Origin: Fibrobacter sp.
Lineage (GTDB): Bacteria; Fibrobacterota; Chitinivibrionia; Chitinivibrionales; Chitinispirillaceae
Direction: 5' to 3'
Assembly: GCA_012519985.1 (NCBI GenBank)
Contig: JAAYPC010000171.1
Span: forward strand, 27,652-91,651
DNA: 64,000 nucleotides
The position numbers and the translations under genes were made by a program. Position 1 is the stretch's first letter. Each line of letters opens with the position of its first letter. This document shows positions 50,125-59,699 of the stretch, one piece after another. The notes beneath the pieces were generated by a model, which was given only the letters and a program-made list of their open reading frames with translations, was not told where the DNA came from and ran no database searches.

Positions 50125-52275
50125 ATGATGAAAAAAGGATGTTTAAATAGATTGCTATGGCTTGTTTTACTGTTTCCTGCAATTACTATGGCATCTGATG
50201 GATCCGAGTCGTTAGTACACAGGATGTCTACACTGGTTTTTCAGTTAAGTGTAATTTTATTTGCAGCCCGTTTCGGTGGTATCCTGTTTAAAAAAATGAA
50301 ATTCCCCAGTGTTTTGGGTGAACTGATTGCTGGGATAATCCTTGGACCATCGCTTTTGGGGAGTATTCCAATTCCTTTTCTATTTGAAAATGGGTTGTTT
50401 CCACAGGTGGAAGGAGCGCTCATCCCGGTTGAGCCTGAACTCTATGCTATTTCAACTATCGGCTCTATAGTGCTTCTGTTTTTAGCGGGTCTGGAAACAG
50501 ACCTTAAATTATTAGTTCAATTCTCGATTGCAGGTGTAATGGTTGGTTTTGGAGGGGTAATTTTCTCCTTCTTAATTGGTGCCCTTACCACTGCCTGGTG
50601 GCTACACATTCCTTTCAGCGATCCGCGGGTGCTTCTGATGGGAGTTATTTCGACCGCCACTTCGGTAGGTATTACTATCCGGGTGCTATCAGAGAGGAAA
50701 AAAGTAGGGTCTCCGGAAGGAATCACCATTCTGGCTGGTGCTGTTGTGGATGATATCCTTGGGATAATCTTTTTATCGGTTGTTTTAGGGATTGCAACCT
50801 TGAGCAGAAAAGCCGGACAGCAATCCAACCAGAACCAGCTTTTCGAAGTGGGTATGTTGATTTTCAGAGCCGTAGGTGTATGGTTAGGATTTACTGCAAT
50901 CGGTCTGCTGCTATCTCAAAAAATCGGTTCATTTTTAAAGTATTTCAAAAATATCGGCACTATCAGTGCTTTGGCTCTTGGGTTGGCATTGCTTCTTTCC
51001 GGCATATTTGAAAAAGCCGGGCTTGCAATGATTATAGGTGCCTACGTGATGGGTATGACTCTGTCTGGAACCGACCTGGCCAAAGTAATCGAAAATGCTC
51101 TTCATCCGGTGCAGGAATTTTTTGTTCCTGTATTTTTTGTGGTGATGGGAATGCTGGTAAATATTAAGGAAGTTATCTCTCCAACTGTGCTGACATTCGG
51201 ATTCATTTTTACCATAGGTGCAGTTATTGCCAAAGTTATCGGATGCGGTATACCGGCTCTTGGTCTCAAGTTCAATTTTCTGGGGGCACTAAGGATAGGT
51301 GCCGGAATGGTTCCCCGTGGGGAAGTTGCTTTGATTGTAGCAGGTATTGGGCTCTCTTCGGGTTTTTTGGATCAGCAACTATTTGGTTCAGCGATTCTTA
51401 TGACATTGCTTACCACTATTGTTGCTCCTCCTATTCTGAATGTCATTTTGACCGACAAGAAAGGATCCCTGAAGGAACTGGAGAAAGGGGAGTTGGTTGA
51501 GACTGATTTCGACATGACCAGTCCCTATCTGGTGGAGCTTTTATCGGAGCGAATCGTCCAGTCTTTTGTCAGTGAGGGTTATTATGTCAATACCATCGAA
51601 GATGAGGTTAAGATATACCATTTCCGCAGGGAGAGATCAACGATTACTCTTTTTGTGGAACAGAAAAAACTTCGGTTTGAGAACGACACTACAGACACTA
51701 TCTTTGTTAAAAACATCGTTTACGAGAATCTGGTAAGGCTAAATGACATGATAAACCAGGTTAAAGATCTGGTTAAACCTGCTGAACTGAAACAGGAACT
51801 GATTGAGGGTGAAATCAGTACTGATTTTGATGTAAAAAAAGTGCTTTCTACTGATTGCATCTCTCTTGATCTGCAATCAAATACCAAAAATGAAGTCATC
51901 AAAGAAATGATTGATATACTCTTTAAAAACGGGAAGATTTCTGATCCTGAAGCTGCACTGGAAGCTGTTATGGAAAGAGAAAACAGTTTCAGCACTGGTA
52001 TGCAGAATGGAATCGCTCTTCCCCATGGAAAGTCCGATTCGGTAGAGAGACTGGTTGTGTCTGTTGGAATCCACCGAAAGGGAATAGACTTTCAGTCTAT
52101 TGATGGAAAAAGTTCTCAGATCTTTATATGTGCAGTTGCTCCTAAAAAAATCAGCGGACCACATATCCGTTTTATTGCTCATGTTGGTGCATTACTTAAT
52201 ACCAGAGAAAAAGTAGATGAACTTCTGAGATGCAGCACCAAAGAGGAAGTATACAGCTTTTTTACTGAAACCTGA
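50125..52275 (+). CDS. CPA2 cation/proton antiporter fused to PTS EIIA (PtsN-like) domain
   Basis: A 716-residue protein. The N-terminal ~400 residues are a Na+/H+ or K+/H+ antiporter of the CPA2 family with about 12 helices (GELIAGIILGPSLLG near 60, GAVVDDILGI near 205 with the conserved Asp pair, GMVPRGEVALIVAG near 395). After a soluble linker (about 450-560), residues 560-715 form an EIIA-Ntr domain with the phospho-His in GIALPHGKSDS at about residue 634. Fusion suggests that transport is tuned by the nitrogen PTS. GAGGA precedes two ATG codons at 50125 and 50128. A hydrophobic segment with ITMASDG near 20 could be a cleavable signal. Confidence 0.92.
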   Translation: MMKKGCLNRLLWLVLLFPAITMASDGSESLVHRMSTLVFQLSVILFAARFGGILFKKMKFPSVLGELIAGIILGPSLLGSIPIPFLFENGLFPQVEGALIPVEPELYAISTIGSIVLLFLAGLETDLKLLVQFSIAGVMVGFGGVIFSFLIGALTTAWWLHIPFSDPRVLLMGVISTATSVGITIRVLSERKKVGSPEGITILAGAVVDDILGIIFLSVVLGIATLSRKAGQQSNQNQLFEVGMLIFRAVGVWLGFTAIGLLLSQKIGSFLKYFKNIGTISALALGLALLLSGIFEKAGLAMIIGAYVMGMTLSGTDLAKVIENALHPVQEFFVPVFFVVMGMLVNIKEVISPTVLTFGFIFTIGAVIAKVIGCGIPALGLKFNFLGALRIGAGMVPRGEVALIVAGIGLSSGFLDQQLFGSAILMTLLTTIVAPPILNVILTDKKGSLKELEKGELVETDFDMTSPYLVELLSERIVQSFVSEGYYVNTIEDEVKIYHFRRERSTITLFVEQKKLRFENDTTDTIFVKNIVYENLVRLNDMINQVKDLVKPAELKQELIEGEISTDFDVKKVLSTDCISLDLQSNTKNEVIKEMIDILFKNGKISDPEAALEAVMERENSFSTGMQNGIALPHGKSDSVERLVVSVGIHRKGIDFQSIDGKSSQIFICAVAPKKISGPHIRFIAHVGALLNTREKVDELLRCSTKEEVYSFFTET

Positions 52276-52340
52276 ACCAGACAGTCGTTTTGAAAATTAT
52301 CTGCCCCCTAAATCCATCGAAGGGGGCCTCCCATATCCTA

Positions 52341-52404
52341 CATATCCAATTCACAGGGCATTGCCCAGTGCTTAAGGTAAGCCGCCCCTTCAGGGTTGAG
52401 TAGG
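52341..52404. repeat. Dispersed palindromic repeat, copy X
   Basis: CATATCCAATTCACAGGGC through to TTGAGTAGG matches copy Y at 60822-60884 over about 64 bases (roughly 85% by eye). It contains a CACAGGGC / GCCCAGTG hairpin and a second GCCCCTTCAGGG part. It lies 65 bases past the antiporter stop, just after a CCCCCTAAATC-type repeat. Confidence 0.75.
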
Positions 52405-52537
52405 TTTTTACCAGCTTGCAGGGTTGAGCTTTTTAATTCTTTTTCTTTGATATTTAAAATTCAAAACATATTCATAAAGTTTCTCCCATCTCCTCCGATA
52501 AAATGAATGTAATCCGGTAACAGCAAGGAGGCTCACT

Positions 52538-53692
52538 ATGCGGATAATTTCCTCTGATGTTTCCCTGGCATCCTCACGAATCGATGTAAAGTACTCCTCC
52601 AAATTTGAATACCTTAGGAAGTGGGATCATGATTCCGAGCTGATCCAGAGTTCTATGGAAGAGAATGGAGAGATTGTTTCTGAATCACATACAGAAAGAG
52701 ACCGGGTAGAGATAAGTGCTCTCTTGCCTGATCAAAGCCAGAAGGAACGGTTAAAACAGTTGGAACAGGGTGAGAACGATAACCAGCCTTCAATAAAAGA
52801 GATGATTGATGAGATCTGGGGTGATCTCAGGACCAAGATTATAAAAGATCTGGTGGAGTTATTCACCGGTAAAAAAATCGAAGTTCTTGATTCAGAGGAA
52901 TTTATGAAGCTGCAGGAGTCAGCCTCTTCCGGTGAAGTGGCTAAAGAATTGGAGAATTTAAAAGGCCTCTTCTCAATCCCCATAAATTCTCAGGGAAATG
53001 TTGCAGAACCACCATCTTCAAGACTTGAAGGATGGGGGGTGGACTATTATTATAAAGAAACTCGTTACCAGAAAGAGGGGTTTCAGTTTCTGGCATCGGG
53101 CAAAATAACCAATGACAAGGGACAGCAGATTTCCTTTAATACCTCACTTCTTATGAGCAGAGAGAAATACGAAGAATTGACCGTGTCGATCAAAGAAGGA
53201 GATGCGTTGATTGATCCGCTGGTGATCAATTTCAATGGAACCGGGGCTTCATTTGGGGATGCAAAATTCGAATTCGATCTTGATGCTGATGGAAAGACTG
53301 AAATGATTTATGCTCCTTCAGTTGGCACTGCTTTTCTGGCTTATGATAAAAATGGAAATGGTGTTATAGATGATGGCAGTGAACTGTTTGGTCCCTCCAC
53401 TGGCAATGGTTTTTCAGAACTGGCTGCTCTGGATGAAGATAACAATGGATGGATTGATGAGAACGATTCGGTTTTTTCTAAATTAAGGCTATGGGAGAAG
53501 ACTGCAGACGGTAATGATAGAGTCAGTTCTTTATTAGACAGAGGAGTGGGAGCTATCTATACTGGACGGGTTGCTACCGGCTTTGATTTGATTAATACTG
53601 ATTCGGTGAATGCTGTAGTGAAAGAAACCGGTATTTTTCTAAAAGAGAATGGGGGAAGCGGATTTATTCAGGAAGTGGATATTGTGGTTTGA
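52538..53692 (+). CDS. Calcium-binding-like protein with EF-hand-style Asp loops
   Basis: A 384-residue protein with no visible signal peptide. Residues 1-200 are charged and helical with no family match. Residues 225-330 contain Asp-rich loops resembling EF-hand or VCBS calcium sites: DLDADGKTE near 248, AYDKNGNGVIDDGSELFG near 267, and ALDEDNNGWIDENDS near 295. These occur in secreted repeat proteins of many Gram-negatives. The strong AGGAGG ribosome site supports the ATG. The protein may be exported by a signal-less pathway, or act in the cytoplasm; export is inference. It stands alone with large gaps on both sides. Confidence 0.75.
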   Translation: MRIISSDVSLASSRIDVKYSSKFEYLRKWDHDSELIQSSMEENGEIVSESHTERDRVEISALLPDQSQKERLKQLEQGENDNQPSIKEMIDEIWGDLRTKIIKDLVELFTGKKIEVLDSEEFMKLQESASSGEVAKELENLKGLFSIPINSQGNVAEPPSSRLEGWGVDYYYKETRYQKEGFQFLASGKITNDKGQQISFNTSLLMSREKYEELTVSIKEGDALIDPLVINFNGTGASFGDAKFEFDLDADGKTEMIYAPSVGTAFLAYDKNGNGVIDDGSELFGPSTGNGFSELAALDEDNNGWIDENDSVFSKLRLWEKTADGNDRVSSLLDRGVGAIYTGRVATGFDLINTDSVNAVVKETGIFLKENGGSGFIQEVDIVV

Positions 53693-54253
53693 ACTGCTTT
53701 ACGGTAGTTAAATCTGTGGTTAAAAACTAAACCTCTGAATTTTATTCCACAGTGTTGCTTTAAGTGATCTATAAGTCCCCAATTAGGGGGATTTAGCATC
53801 CATTATAATTTGCCTTACTCCTTCATGGTGGTAGTCTTCTCATAAGGTCTGAAGAACTTAGATATCTGGTAAGGCATGCGCCCTTTATTGGTTACAGCTA
53901 GCCCTGTAGATGGACATCAGAATGCGAACGTCCATTGTCTTCAAATTAATGAAAACATTTTTCTTTGCCAAACCTGGACTGTTTTCAGATCTTTTTACGG
54001 TTATAGAACCTATCCGAAGCAGAAAAAAAGAGAGATCTTAATTTAGAAGGCAAAAACACTCGCATTCTGATTTACTGACTGAATGGCCAGCCAGGTCTTC
54101 CTTTGATGAATTAAGGGGCATTGAAATGGTACAATATGGGATGGTAGTGTAAAATATTATCTTCTACTTGAATAGTACGAATCAGGTTCTAAATGGACTC
54201 AATCTCTATTCTCTTAAAGTCTCACTTTGGAATTTAGGGGCTTCTTTTTTCTC
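53693..54253. other. Intergenic region with short repeat fragments
   Basis: 561 bases. It holds a CCCCAATTAGGGGGATTTAG fragment at about 53787, an inverted ATGGAC / GTCCAT near 53914-53936, and a CCAAACCTGGA block near 53969 that also occurs near 60940. A TTG-initiated extension of the AraC gene reaches to 54227 but is not preferred. No gene is seen. Confidence 0.5.
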
Positions 54254-55066
54254 ATGAATTTCAAATATATCAGACCATCAGGAATTTTAGCAGAGTATGT
54301 TAATTATTACTGGGTTTTGGAAAGCGATGCATCTGAAGGGCAGATATGGGAAAGAGTTGTCCCTATTACCAATATAGAGCTGATGTTTCATTATAAATGT
54401 CCCTTTATATGTCAAAATAAAAATGAAACGAAGTTTCCACAACCCAGATCTTTTATCAGCGGAATAAAAAGCGACTATACGGATGTGGCCACAAGCGGTG
54501 ATTCGGGGGTTATCACTGTCTATTTTTATCCCTTTGGTGCTTGTAATTTTTTCCGGTTCCCTCTGCAGGAAATTGAGAATACAATCACTAATCTACACGA
54601 AATTCAAAGTACAGGTATCGCTCAGGTTGAAGAACAATTGTATCTTTCCCGGACTCTTGATGAGAGAATTTCCATAATTGAACAGTATCTTTTAGACTGT
54701 TTCAGACCGGTGTCCTTCGATGATCTGAAATTGATTAAAGAGGGGCTGAATCTTATCAACCAGAGTAAGGGACAAATTGATATATCCAGCTTATCCAGGG
54801 ATCTGTGTTTGACAGAAAAAAGCCTGTTACGGAAATTTTCCTCGATTATCGGCAAGGCACCCAAACAGTATTCAAGAATCGTTCGGTTTCAACAGATTAT
54901 CCGATCTCTTTCAGTGTATGGCAGCAGAAATCTTACCCAGATTGCGATAGATAATGGCTATTTTGACCAGGCACACTTTATAAGAGATTTCAAGGCACTC
55001 TCAGGTTACACACCCAAAGAATTCCTTCTGCATTATCCGTGTAATTCGGATGATTCAAACCCATAA
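54254..55066 (+). CDS. AraC-family transcriptional regulator
   Basis: A 270-residue regulator. The N-terminal ~130 residues match the DUF6597-type sensing domain often found in AraC regulators: IRPSGILAEYVNYYWVLES, VPITNIELMFHY, then PRSFISGIKSDY and VITVYFYPFGACNFFRFPLQE. The C-terminal ~100 residues have two helix-turn-helix parts, SSLSRDLCLTEKSLLRKF and GYFDQAHFIRDFKALSGYTP. The ATG at 54254 is preferred over a TTG nine codons upstream. The ligand is unknown. It lies directly before the repeat-bracketed UvrA paralogue, in the same direction, but separated by repeat copy B. Confidence 0.9.
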   Translation: MNFKYIRPSGILAEYVNYYWVLESDASEGQIWERVVPITNIELMFHYKCPFICQNKNETKFPQPRSFISGIKSDYTDVATSGDSGVITVYFYPFGACNFFRFPLQEIENTITNLHEIQSTGIAQVEEQLYLSRTLDERISIIEQYLLDCFRPVSFDDLKLIKEGLNLINQSKGQIDISSLSRDLCLTEKSLLRKFSSIIGKAPKQYSRIVRFQQIIRSLSVYGSRNLTQIAIDNGYFDQAHFIRDFKALSGYTPKEFLLHYPCNSDDSNP

Positions 55067-55141
55067 TTTTGTCTCTTTTTTACAATTATTCTCACCCGGG
55101 TAAGTACCATTTTTTAGAAATAAACAACAGTGTTCTTTTCA

Positions 55142-55269
55142 CTGCCGATTCTTGGTTTAGTTATTTTTTCAGATTATTTCTGATTAGATATTGTTTTGAT
55201 ATTAGTTCTTATTCATTCCGATTTGATATTTATTTACGTTACTTTTTTACATCAGTTACCTGAGTAGTT
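55142..55269 (-). repeat. Dispersed ~125-bp repeat, copy B (inverted)
   Basis: Read on the minus strand it begins AACTACTCAGGT and continues with the family core ATATCAAAACAATATCTAAT and CAGAAATAATCTGA, matching copies at 718-840 and 57555-57680. It lies 26 bases before the UvrA-like gene and is inverted relative to copy C at the gene's other end, so the two bracket the gene. Confidence 0.85.
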
Positions 55270-55295
55270 ATAAAGTTTTTTAGGAGAAGATTCTG

Positions 55296-57584
55296 ATGGC
55301 CAAAGAACCCATAGTGGTACGAAATGCACATGCCAACAACCTGAAAAATGTGGATATTGAGATTCCAAAACATAAGCTGGTGGTATTCACTGGAGTTTCT
55401 GGTTCGGGAAAGTCATCACTTCTTTTTGACACCATTTATACTGAGGCTCAAAGGCAGCTTATCGAGACTTTTTCCACATTTGCCAGAACCAGAATGCCTA
55501 AGCTTAGCCGTCCTGATGTAGATGAAATACTTAACCTGTCTACTGCCATTGTCATAGATCAGAAAAGAATGGGGAATAATCTTAGAAGTACAGTAGGGAC
55601 AGCAACAGAAGTTAACACCTATCTGCGACTTCTCTACTCCAGGTTAGGACAGCCGCTTATTGGTCCTTCTTTCTGTTTTTCATTCAATCATCCGGAAGGG
55701 ATGTGTCAGTCATGCCACGGGCTGGGTAAGAAAGTAAAGCTGGATCTGGAACTGTTTCTGGACAGGGGAAAATCGATTCGCGAAGGTGCCATCACTCATC
55801 CCCATTACAAGGTAGGTGGCTTCATGTGGAAGGAGCTGATCGGTACAGGCTTATTTGATGTTGATAAAAAACTAAGCGACTTTTCTTCTGAAGAGCTGGA
55901 GCTCCTGCTTTATTCAAAACCGTTCCCTGTTAAGAATTCAAAGGAGAAACTTGCATATACCAAAAAGTTCGAAGGAATTGCAGCCAAACTGGAAAAGGCA
56001 GTGACCGGAAAGGCTGAAGATGAAGTATCAGAAGAGGAGAAGAATGCCTATAGCAGATATTTTATATACTCTACCTGTGAGGGCTGTGATGGTACCAGGC
56101 TCAATGAGCGGGCATTATCGGTAAAAATAAACGGTTTGTCGATTGCACAGTTGTGCGACATGGAGATCACCGATCTACTTCCATTCTTAACGGAAATCAG
56201 AGATGAGGTGGCGATACCGGTTTTGCGAAAAGCGGAATTTCTTTTAAGACAATTGATACAGATTGGAGTAGGGTATCTTACACTGGGCAGGGCGGTTTCC
56301 ACTTTATCCGGAGGTGAGTCTCAACGGGTGAAGATGGCCAGACAGCTTGACTGTAATCTTGTTGATCTTTTATATGTGCTCGATGAGCCATCCATTGGTC
56401 TTCATCCGCGTGATACCGAGAGGCTGCTGAGCATACTCTTCAATCTTAAAGAGAAGGGGAACAGTGTCTTTGTGGTGGAGCATGATCCTGAGATTATTAA
56501 AACGGCAGACTGGATCATAGACATGGGGCCCGAGGCTGGGAAAAATGGTGGGCATGTGGTTTATTCCGGTGAACCAGGCGGAATGAAAAGCACCGATAGT
56601 ATTACCGCCAGATTCCTGTTTTCAAATGAACGGCCCGTGTTTTCCAGAACAAGACCTACAGACTTTTTCGAGATCAATAATGCTAATGTAAACAATCTCA
56701 AAAATGTGTCGGTCAGAATACCAAAGGGGGTGTTGACTTGTGTAACGGGAGTCAGCGGAAGTGGAAAAAGCAGTCTGATTCATGAGTGCTTTGCCAAAAA
56801 ACATCCGGAAGCCATAGTTATAGATCAGTCTCCAATTGGAAAGTCTTCACGGGCGAATGCTGCAACCTATATCGGTGTATTTGATCTTATCCGCAAGGTG
56901 TTTGCTTCTGCAACAGGGGCTGAGCCATCTCTTTTCAGTTTTAATTCTACTGGTGCATGTCCCAAATGTAATGGTCAGGGAGTGGTCAGTTATGAACTGC
57001 ATTTTCTGGATTCAGTTAAGACTACATGTGATGAATGTGAAGGAAAGCGGTATCATGCCGATGTGCTTCAGTTGAAATACAAAGGTTACAGTATTGCAGA
57101 TGTATTGGATATGCCTGTCAATCAGGCCATAGATTTCTTCAGGAACCCCAAAATAAAAAGACAGCTTCAGTTGTTAAAGAGAGTCGGGCTGGGCTATATA
57201 AAAATGGGACAGCCTTTGAGTACTTTTTCCGGTGGTGAATCACAGAGACTGAAGATCGCTGTTGAGTTGTGTAATGAAGGCAATATCTATATCATGGACG
57301 AACCGACGACTGGCTTGCACATGTCTGATATTCATAATTTTTTCGGGATTGTGAAGTCGCTGACAGACTGCAATAATACGGTGATAATTATTGAGCACAA
57401 TCTGGATATTATAAAATATGCTGACTGGATTATTGACATGGGACCGGAAGGGGGGAAGTGCGGTGGTGAAGTAATTTTCGAGGGCGTTCCTGAAGATTTG
57501 ATTAATGATAGCCGCTCCCATACCGGGAGATATCTGAGGGAGATATTATTTGTAACAACTCAGGTGTCTGATGGCAAAAAATAA
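55296..57584 (+). CDS. Short UvrA paralogue (excinuclease-like ABC ATPase)
   Basis: A 762-residue tandem ABC ATPase of the UvrA superfamily. Walker [10 protein letters not shown] occurs twice (about 34 and 487), the signature LSGGESQR near 344 and FSGGESQR near 650, and Walker [10 protein letters not shown] and MDEPTTGLH. Zinc knuckles CQSCHGLG near 137, CEGCDG near 263 and CPKCNGQG / CDEC near 550-575 are present. It is about 180 residues shorter than UvrA because the UvrB-binding region is reduced or absent. Such short forms are linked to drug tolerance or antibiotic self-protection more than to repair; the role here is unproven. AGGAG precedes the ATG. The gene is bracketed by inverted repeats, and its stop lies inside repeat C. 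Confidence 0.9.
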   Translation: MAKEPIVVRNAHANNLKNVDIEIPKHKLVVFTGVSGSGKSSLLFDTIYTEAQRQLIETFSTFARTRMPKLSRPDVDEILNLSTAIVIDQKRMGNNLRSTVGTATEVNTYLRLLYSRLGQPLIGPSFCFSFNHPEGMCQSCHGLGKKVKLDLELFLDRGKSIREGAITHPHYKVGGFMWKELIGTGLFDVDKKLSDFSSEELELLLYSKPFPVKNSKEKLAYTKKFEGIAAKLEKAVTGKAEDEVSEEEKNAYSRYFIYSTCEGCDGTRLNERALSVKINGLSIAQLCDMEITDLLPFLTEIRDEVAIPVLRKAEFLLRQLIQIGVGYLTLGRAVSTLSGGESQRVKMARQLDCNLVDLLYVLDEPSIGLHPRDTERLLSILFNLKEKGNSVFVVEHDPEIIKTADWIIDMGPEAGKNGGHVVYSGEPGGMKSTDSITARFLFSNERPVFSRTRPTDFFEINNANVNNLKNVSVRIPKGVLTCVTGVSGSGKSSLIHECFAKKHPEAIVIDQSPIGKSSRANAATYIGVFDLIRKVFASATGAEPSLFSFNSTGACPKCNGQGVVSYELHFLDSVKTTCDECEGKRYHADVLQLKYKGYSIADVLDMPVNQAIDFFRNPKIKRQLQLLKRVGLGYIKMGQPLSTFSGGESQRLKIAVELCNEGNIYIMDEPTTGLHMSDIHNFFGIVKSLTDCNNTVIIIEHNLDIIKYADWIIDMGPEGGKCGGEVIFEGVPEDLINDSRSHTGRYLREILFVTTQVSDGKK

Positions 57585-57680
57585 CGTTATAATATCAAAT
57601 ATGAAAAAAAGGAAATTAATATCAAAACAATATCCAATCAGAAGTAATCTGAATAGAATATTTAAACGAAGAACCGGACG
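57555..57680 (+). repeat. Dispersed ~125-bp repeat, copy C
   Basis: Matches copy A (718-840) in the same orientation, including TTAATATCAAAACAATATC, AATCAGAAGTAATCTGA and TTTAAACGAAGAA. The last nine codons and stop of the UvrA-like gene are within its first 30 bases, so the repeat supplies that gene's C-terminus. It ends just 3 bases before the stop codon of the convergent Nudix gene. Confidence 0.85.
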
Positions 57681-57683
57681 TGC

Positions 57684-58340
57684 TTAACTTATCTTTTGTC
57701 TTGCCTTTTCGAAGAGAAAGAAAGCCAGCCTGGCCTGGGCGGAACTGATCTGTGGTTCGGCTTGTTCACGGGAGAGAAGTTCTACCTGGATATGCTCATT
57801 TTCATCCGGGTTACCACCGGTGCGATTTATAAATGAGTTATAGGTCTGGTTATCCAATGATTTAATGCAGCCGAAAAAGTAAAGGCCTTCATCACTGGCT
57901 CCTGCTGAACTGTAAAGAATGCGATCAGAAAGAGAGAAGATCTCTTCGGGAACGACTTTCAGTCCGGTTTCTTCGAAAACTTCTTTAACTGCTACTCCTA
58001 CCGGATCACTGGTATGATAATCAAGCATTCCGGCAGGGAACTCAAGACTCATCTGTCCATTACCAATCCTTCTCTGGCGAACCATAAGGAACTTTTCTTC
58101 TCCGGTTGTGCTGTTTTTCAGCAGAATGACGATAAGACAGGCATGTCCCCGGATAAATGCTATATGAGGGAGTTTATATCCTTCAGGAGAGATAACTTCG
58201 GTGTCAAGCAATGAAAAAAGCAGTTCACCATTTTTCTTGCGGATATCAGCGATCGTGTCGATCCGGTTAACAGTGCATCCGGCACTGCTGACAGTATCGA
58301 TCCATTCCCGGATTTTCTGATCAAACAAAGTTTTATTCAT
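57684..58340 (-). CDS. Nudix hydrolase
   Basis: A 218-residue Nudix enzyme, of the ADP-ribose/NDP-sugar pyrophosphatase type by general layout. The Nudix box reads GMLDYHTSDPVGVAVKEVFEETG (near residue 110-132, split here for reading: GMLDYHTSD, then PVGVAVKEVFEETG). Lys replaces the usual Arg and the spacing from the first Gly is one residue longer than consensus; the metal-binding EVFEE is intact. SLEFPAG just before it is typical. The start has no strong ribosome site. Natural substrate unknown. It is on the same strand as the SpmAB-like gene, 24 bases downstream of it. Confidence 0.88.
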   Translation of the reverse strand: MNKTLFDQKIREWIDTVSSAGCTVNRIDTIADIRKKNGELLFSLLDTEVISPEGYKLPHIAFIRGHACLIVILLKNSTTGEEKFLMVRQRRIGNGQMSLEFPAGMLDYHTSDPVGVAVKEVFEETGLKVVPEEIFSLSDRILYSSAGASDEGLYFFGCIKSLDNQTYNSFINRTGGNPDENEHIQVELLSREQAEPQISSAQARLAFFLFEKARQKIS

Positions 58341-58364
58341 AATATCATTAACTTTTTAAGAGTG

Positions 58365-59699
58365 TTAAAAGAACAAATGACATACAAGAACCGAACCCAG
58401 TATTCCTGCAGCATCTGCAATCAGGGCAGCAGGAAGGGCATGGCGGGTAACTTTAACCCCGATGGCGCCAAAATAAACTGCAAGAACATAGAATGTAGTT
58501 TCTGTTGATCCCTGAAAAACAGATACCAGATAGGCTGTAAAGCTGTTAGGGTCATGGTTGACGATTTCTGACATTACACCATAGGCACCGCTTCCGGACA
58601 AAGGTCTTAAAAGAGCCATAGGAAGCGCCTCTGCGGGCATACCGATAAGATTTGTCAGAGGTGAGACCAGTTTCACAAAGAGCTCAAGAGCTCCGCTTGC
58701 CCTTAGCATCCCTATTGCGGTGAAGATTGCCACCAGAAAAGGAATTATACGGATTGCGACCTGAAACCCCTCTTTGGCACCATCGGTAACAGATTCGTAA
58801 ACTTTTACTCCTCGTAAATAACCTATCAGTAGCAGTGTTCCCATGATTACAGGTATCAGCCAGGTGGTTGCTTCATTGATAGATTGAAATCCTGAAAATG
58901 CAAGGGGTTTCAAAGTGATAAAATTGTGGGGAAAGGAATGAAAATCAAATTGAATAAACTGACAGGGTATTGCAAATAAGAATAGAGGGATCAGTGCCAG
59001 TGCCAGGAATTTGGGGACAGCACCGAGTTTAACCAATTCTGCTTCTTTCTGCTGATTATCATCAGAATTTTCGCAACTCTTTTCAACAGATACAATTGCG
59101 GGTAAAGGATTTCTGTTTGCCAGTAATTTGGCTGCTACTATGGCCACGCTGGTTGAAATTGTGGTAGCCAGAATTGAAGGTATCAGAATGGAAGCTGGTT
59201 CATTTGCTCCGGCTGCGGCTCTGACTGCGATCACTCCTAAAGGAAGGATTGTAACACTGGAGGTGTTAATTGCCAGAAAAAGGCACATGGCATTGGTAGC
59301 AGTCCCTTTTTCCGGGTTAAGTTTATCCAGTTCGGTCATGGCTTTTATACCCATGGGGGTAGCAGCGTTTCCTAGTCCTAACATATTTGCAGCCATGTTC
59401 ATGATCATGGCACTCATGGCTGGATGCTCTGCTGGCACATCGGGAAAAAGTCGGACCATTACAGGGCGGATTGCTCTTGCTATGACCTTCATTAAACCTG
59501 CATTTTCTGCTACTTTCATTATTCCCAGCCACAAGGCCATGGCTCCTACCAGGCTGATAGCCAGAGTAACTGCTGATTTGGCCGAATCAAAAGAAGCCTT
59601 GGTGATTGCATCCATTTTTCCGGTGTAAGCGGCAACAACAATACTTATTAAAATCAGATACAGCCAGATTACATTGATGGCTGCCGGCTTGTTTTTCAT
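58365..59699 (-). CDS. SpmA-SpmB fusion (nucleoside-recognition Gate domain) membrane protein
   Basis: A 444-residue membrane protein that joins the two spore maturation proteins SpmA (about 1-200) and SpmB (about 280-444), each with a Gate/nucleoside recognition domain. Marks are NMAANMLGLGNAATPMGIKAM near 105, FLAINTSSVTILPLGVIAVR near 140 and RPLSGSGAYGVMSEIV near 365, followed by FQGSTETTFYVLAVYFGAIG. In Gram-negatives it is not linked to sporulation; a transport role for an unknown solute is inferred. AAAGG precedes the ATG by 8 bases. It is likely the first gene of an operon with the Nudix hydrolase. Confidence 0.9.
   Translation of the reverse strand: MKNKPAAINVIWLYLILISIVVAAYTGKMDAITKASFDSAKSAVTLAISLVGAMALWLGIMKVAENAGLMKVIARAIRPVMVRLFPDVPAEHPAMSAMIMNMAANMLGLGNAATPMGIKAMTELDKLNPEKGTATNAMCLFLAINTSSVTILPLGVIAVRAAAGANEPASILIPSILATTISTSVAIVAAKLLANRNPLPAIVSVEKSCENSDDNQQKEAELVKLGAVPKFLALALIPLFLFAIPCQFIQFDFHSFPHNFITLKPLAFSGFQSINEATTWLIPVIMGTLLLIGYLRGVKVYESVTDGAKEGFQVAIRIIPFLVAIFTAIGMLRASGALELFVKLVSPLTNLIGMPAEALPMALLRPLSGSGAYGVMSEIVNHDPNSFTAYLVSVFQGSTETTFYVLAVYFGAIGVKVTRHALPAALIADAAGILGSVLVCHLFF

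Noticed and set aside
52408..52602. Minus-strand ORF overlapping the start of the calcium-binding-like gene
   Set aside because: Overlaps a gene with a very strong ribosome site and has no recognisable features.
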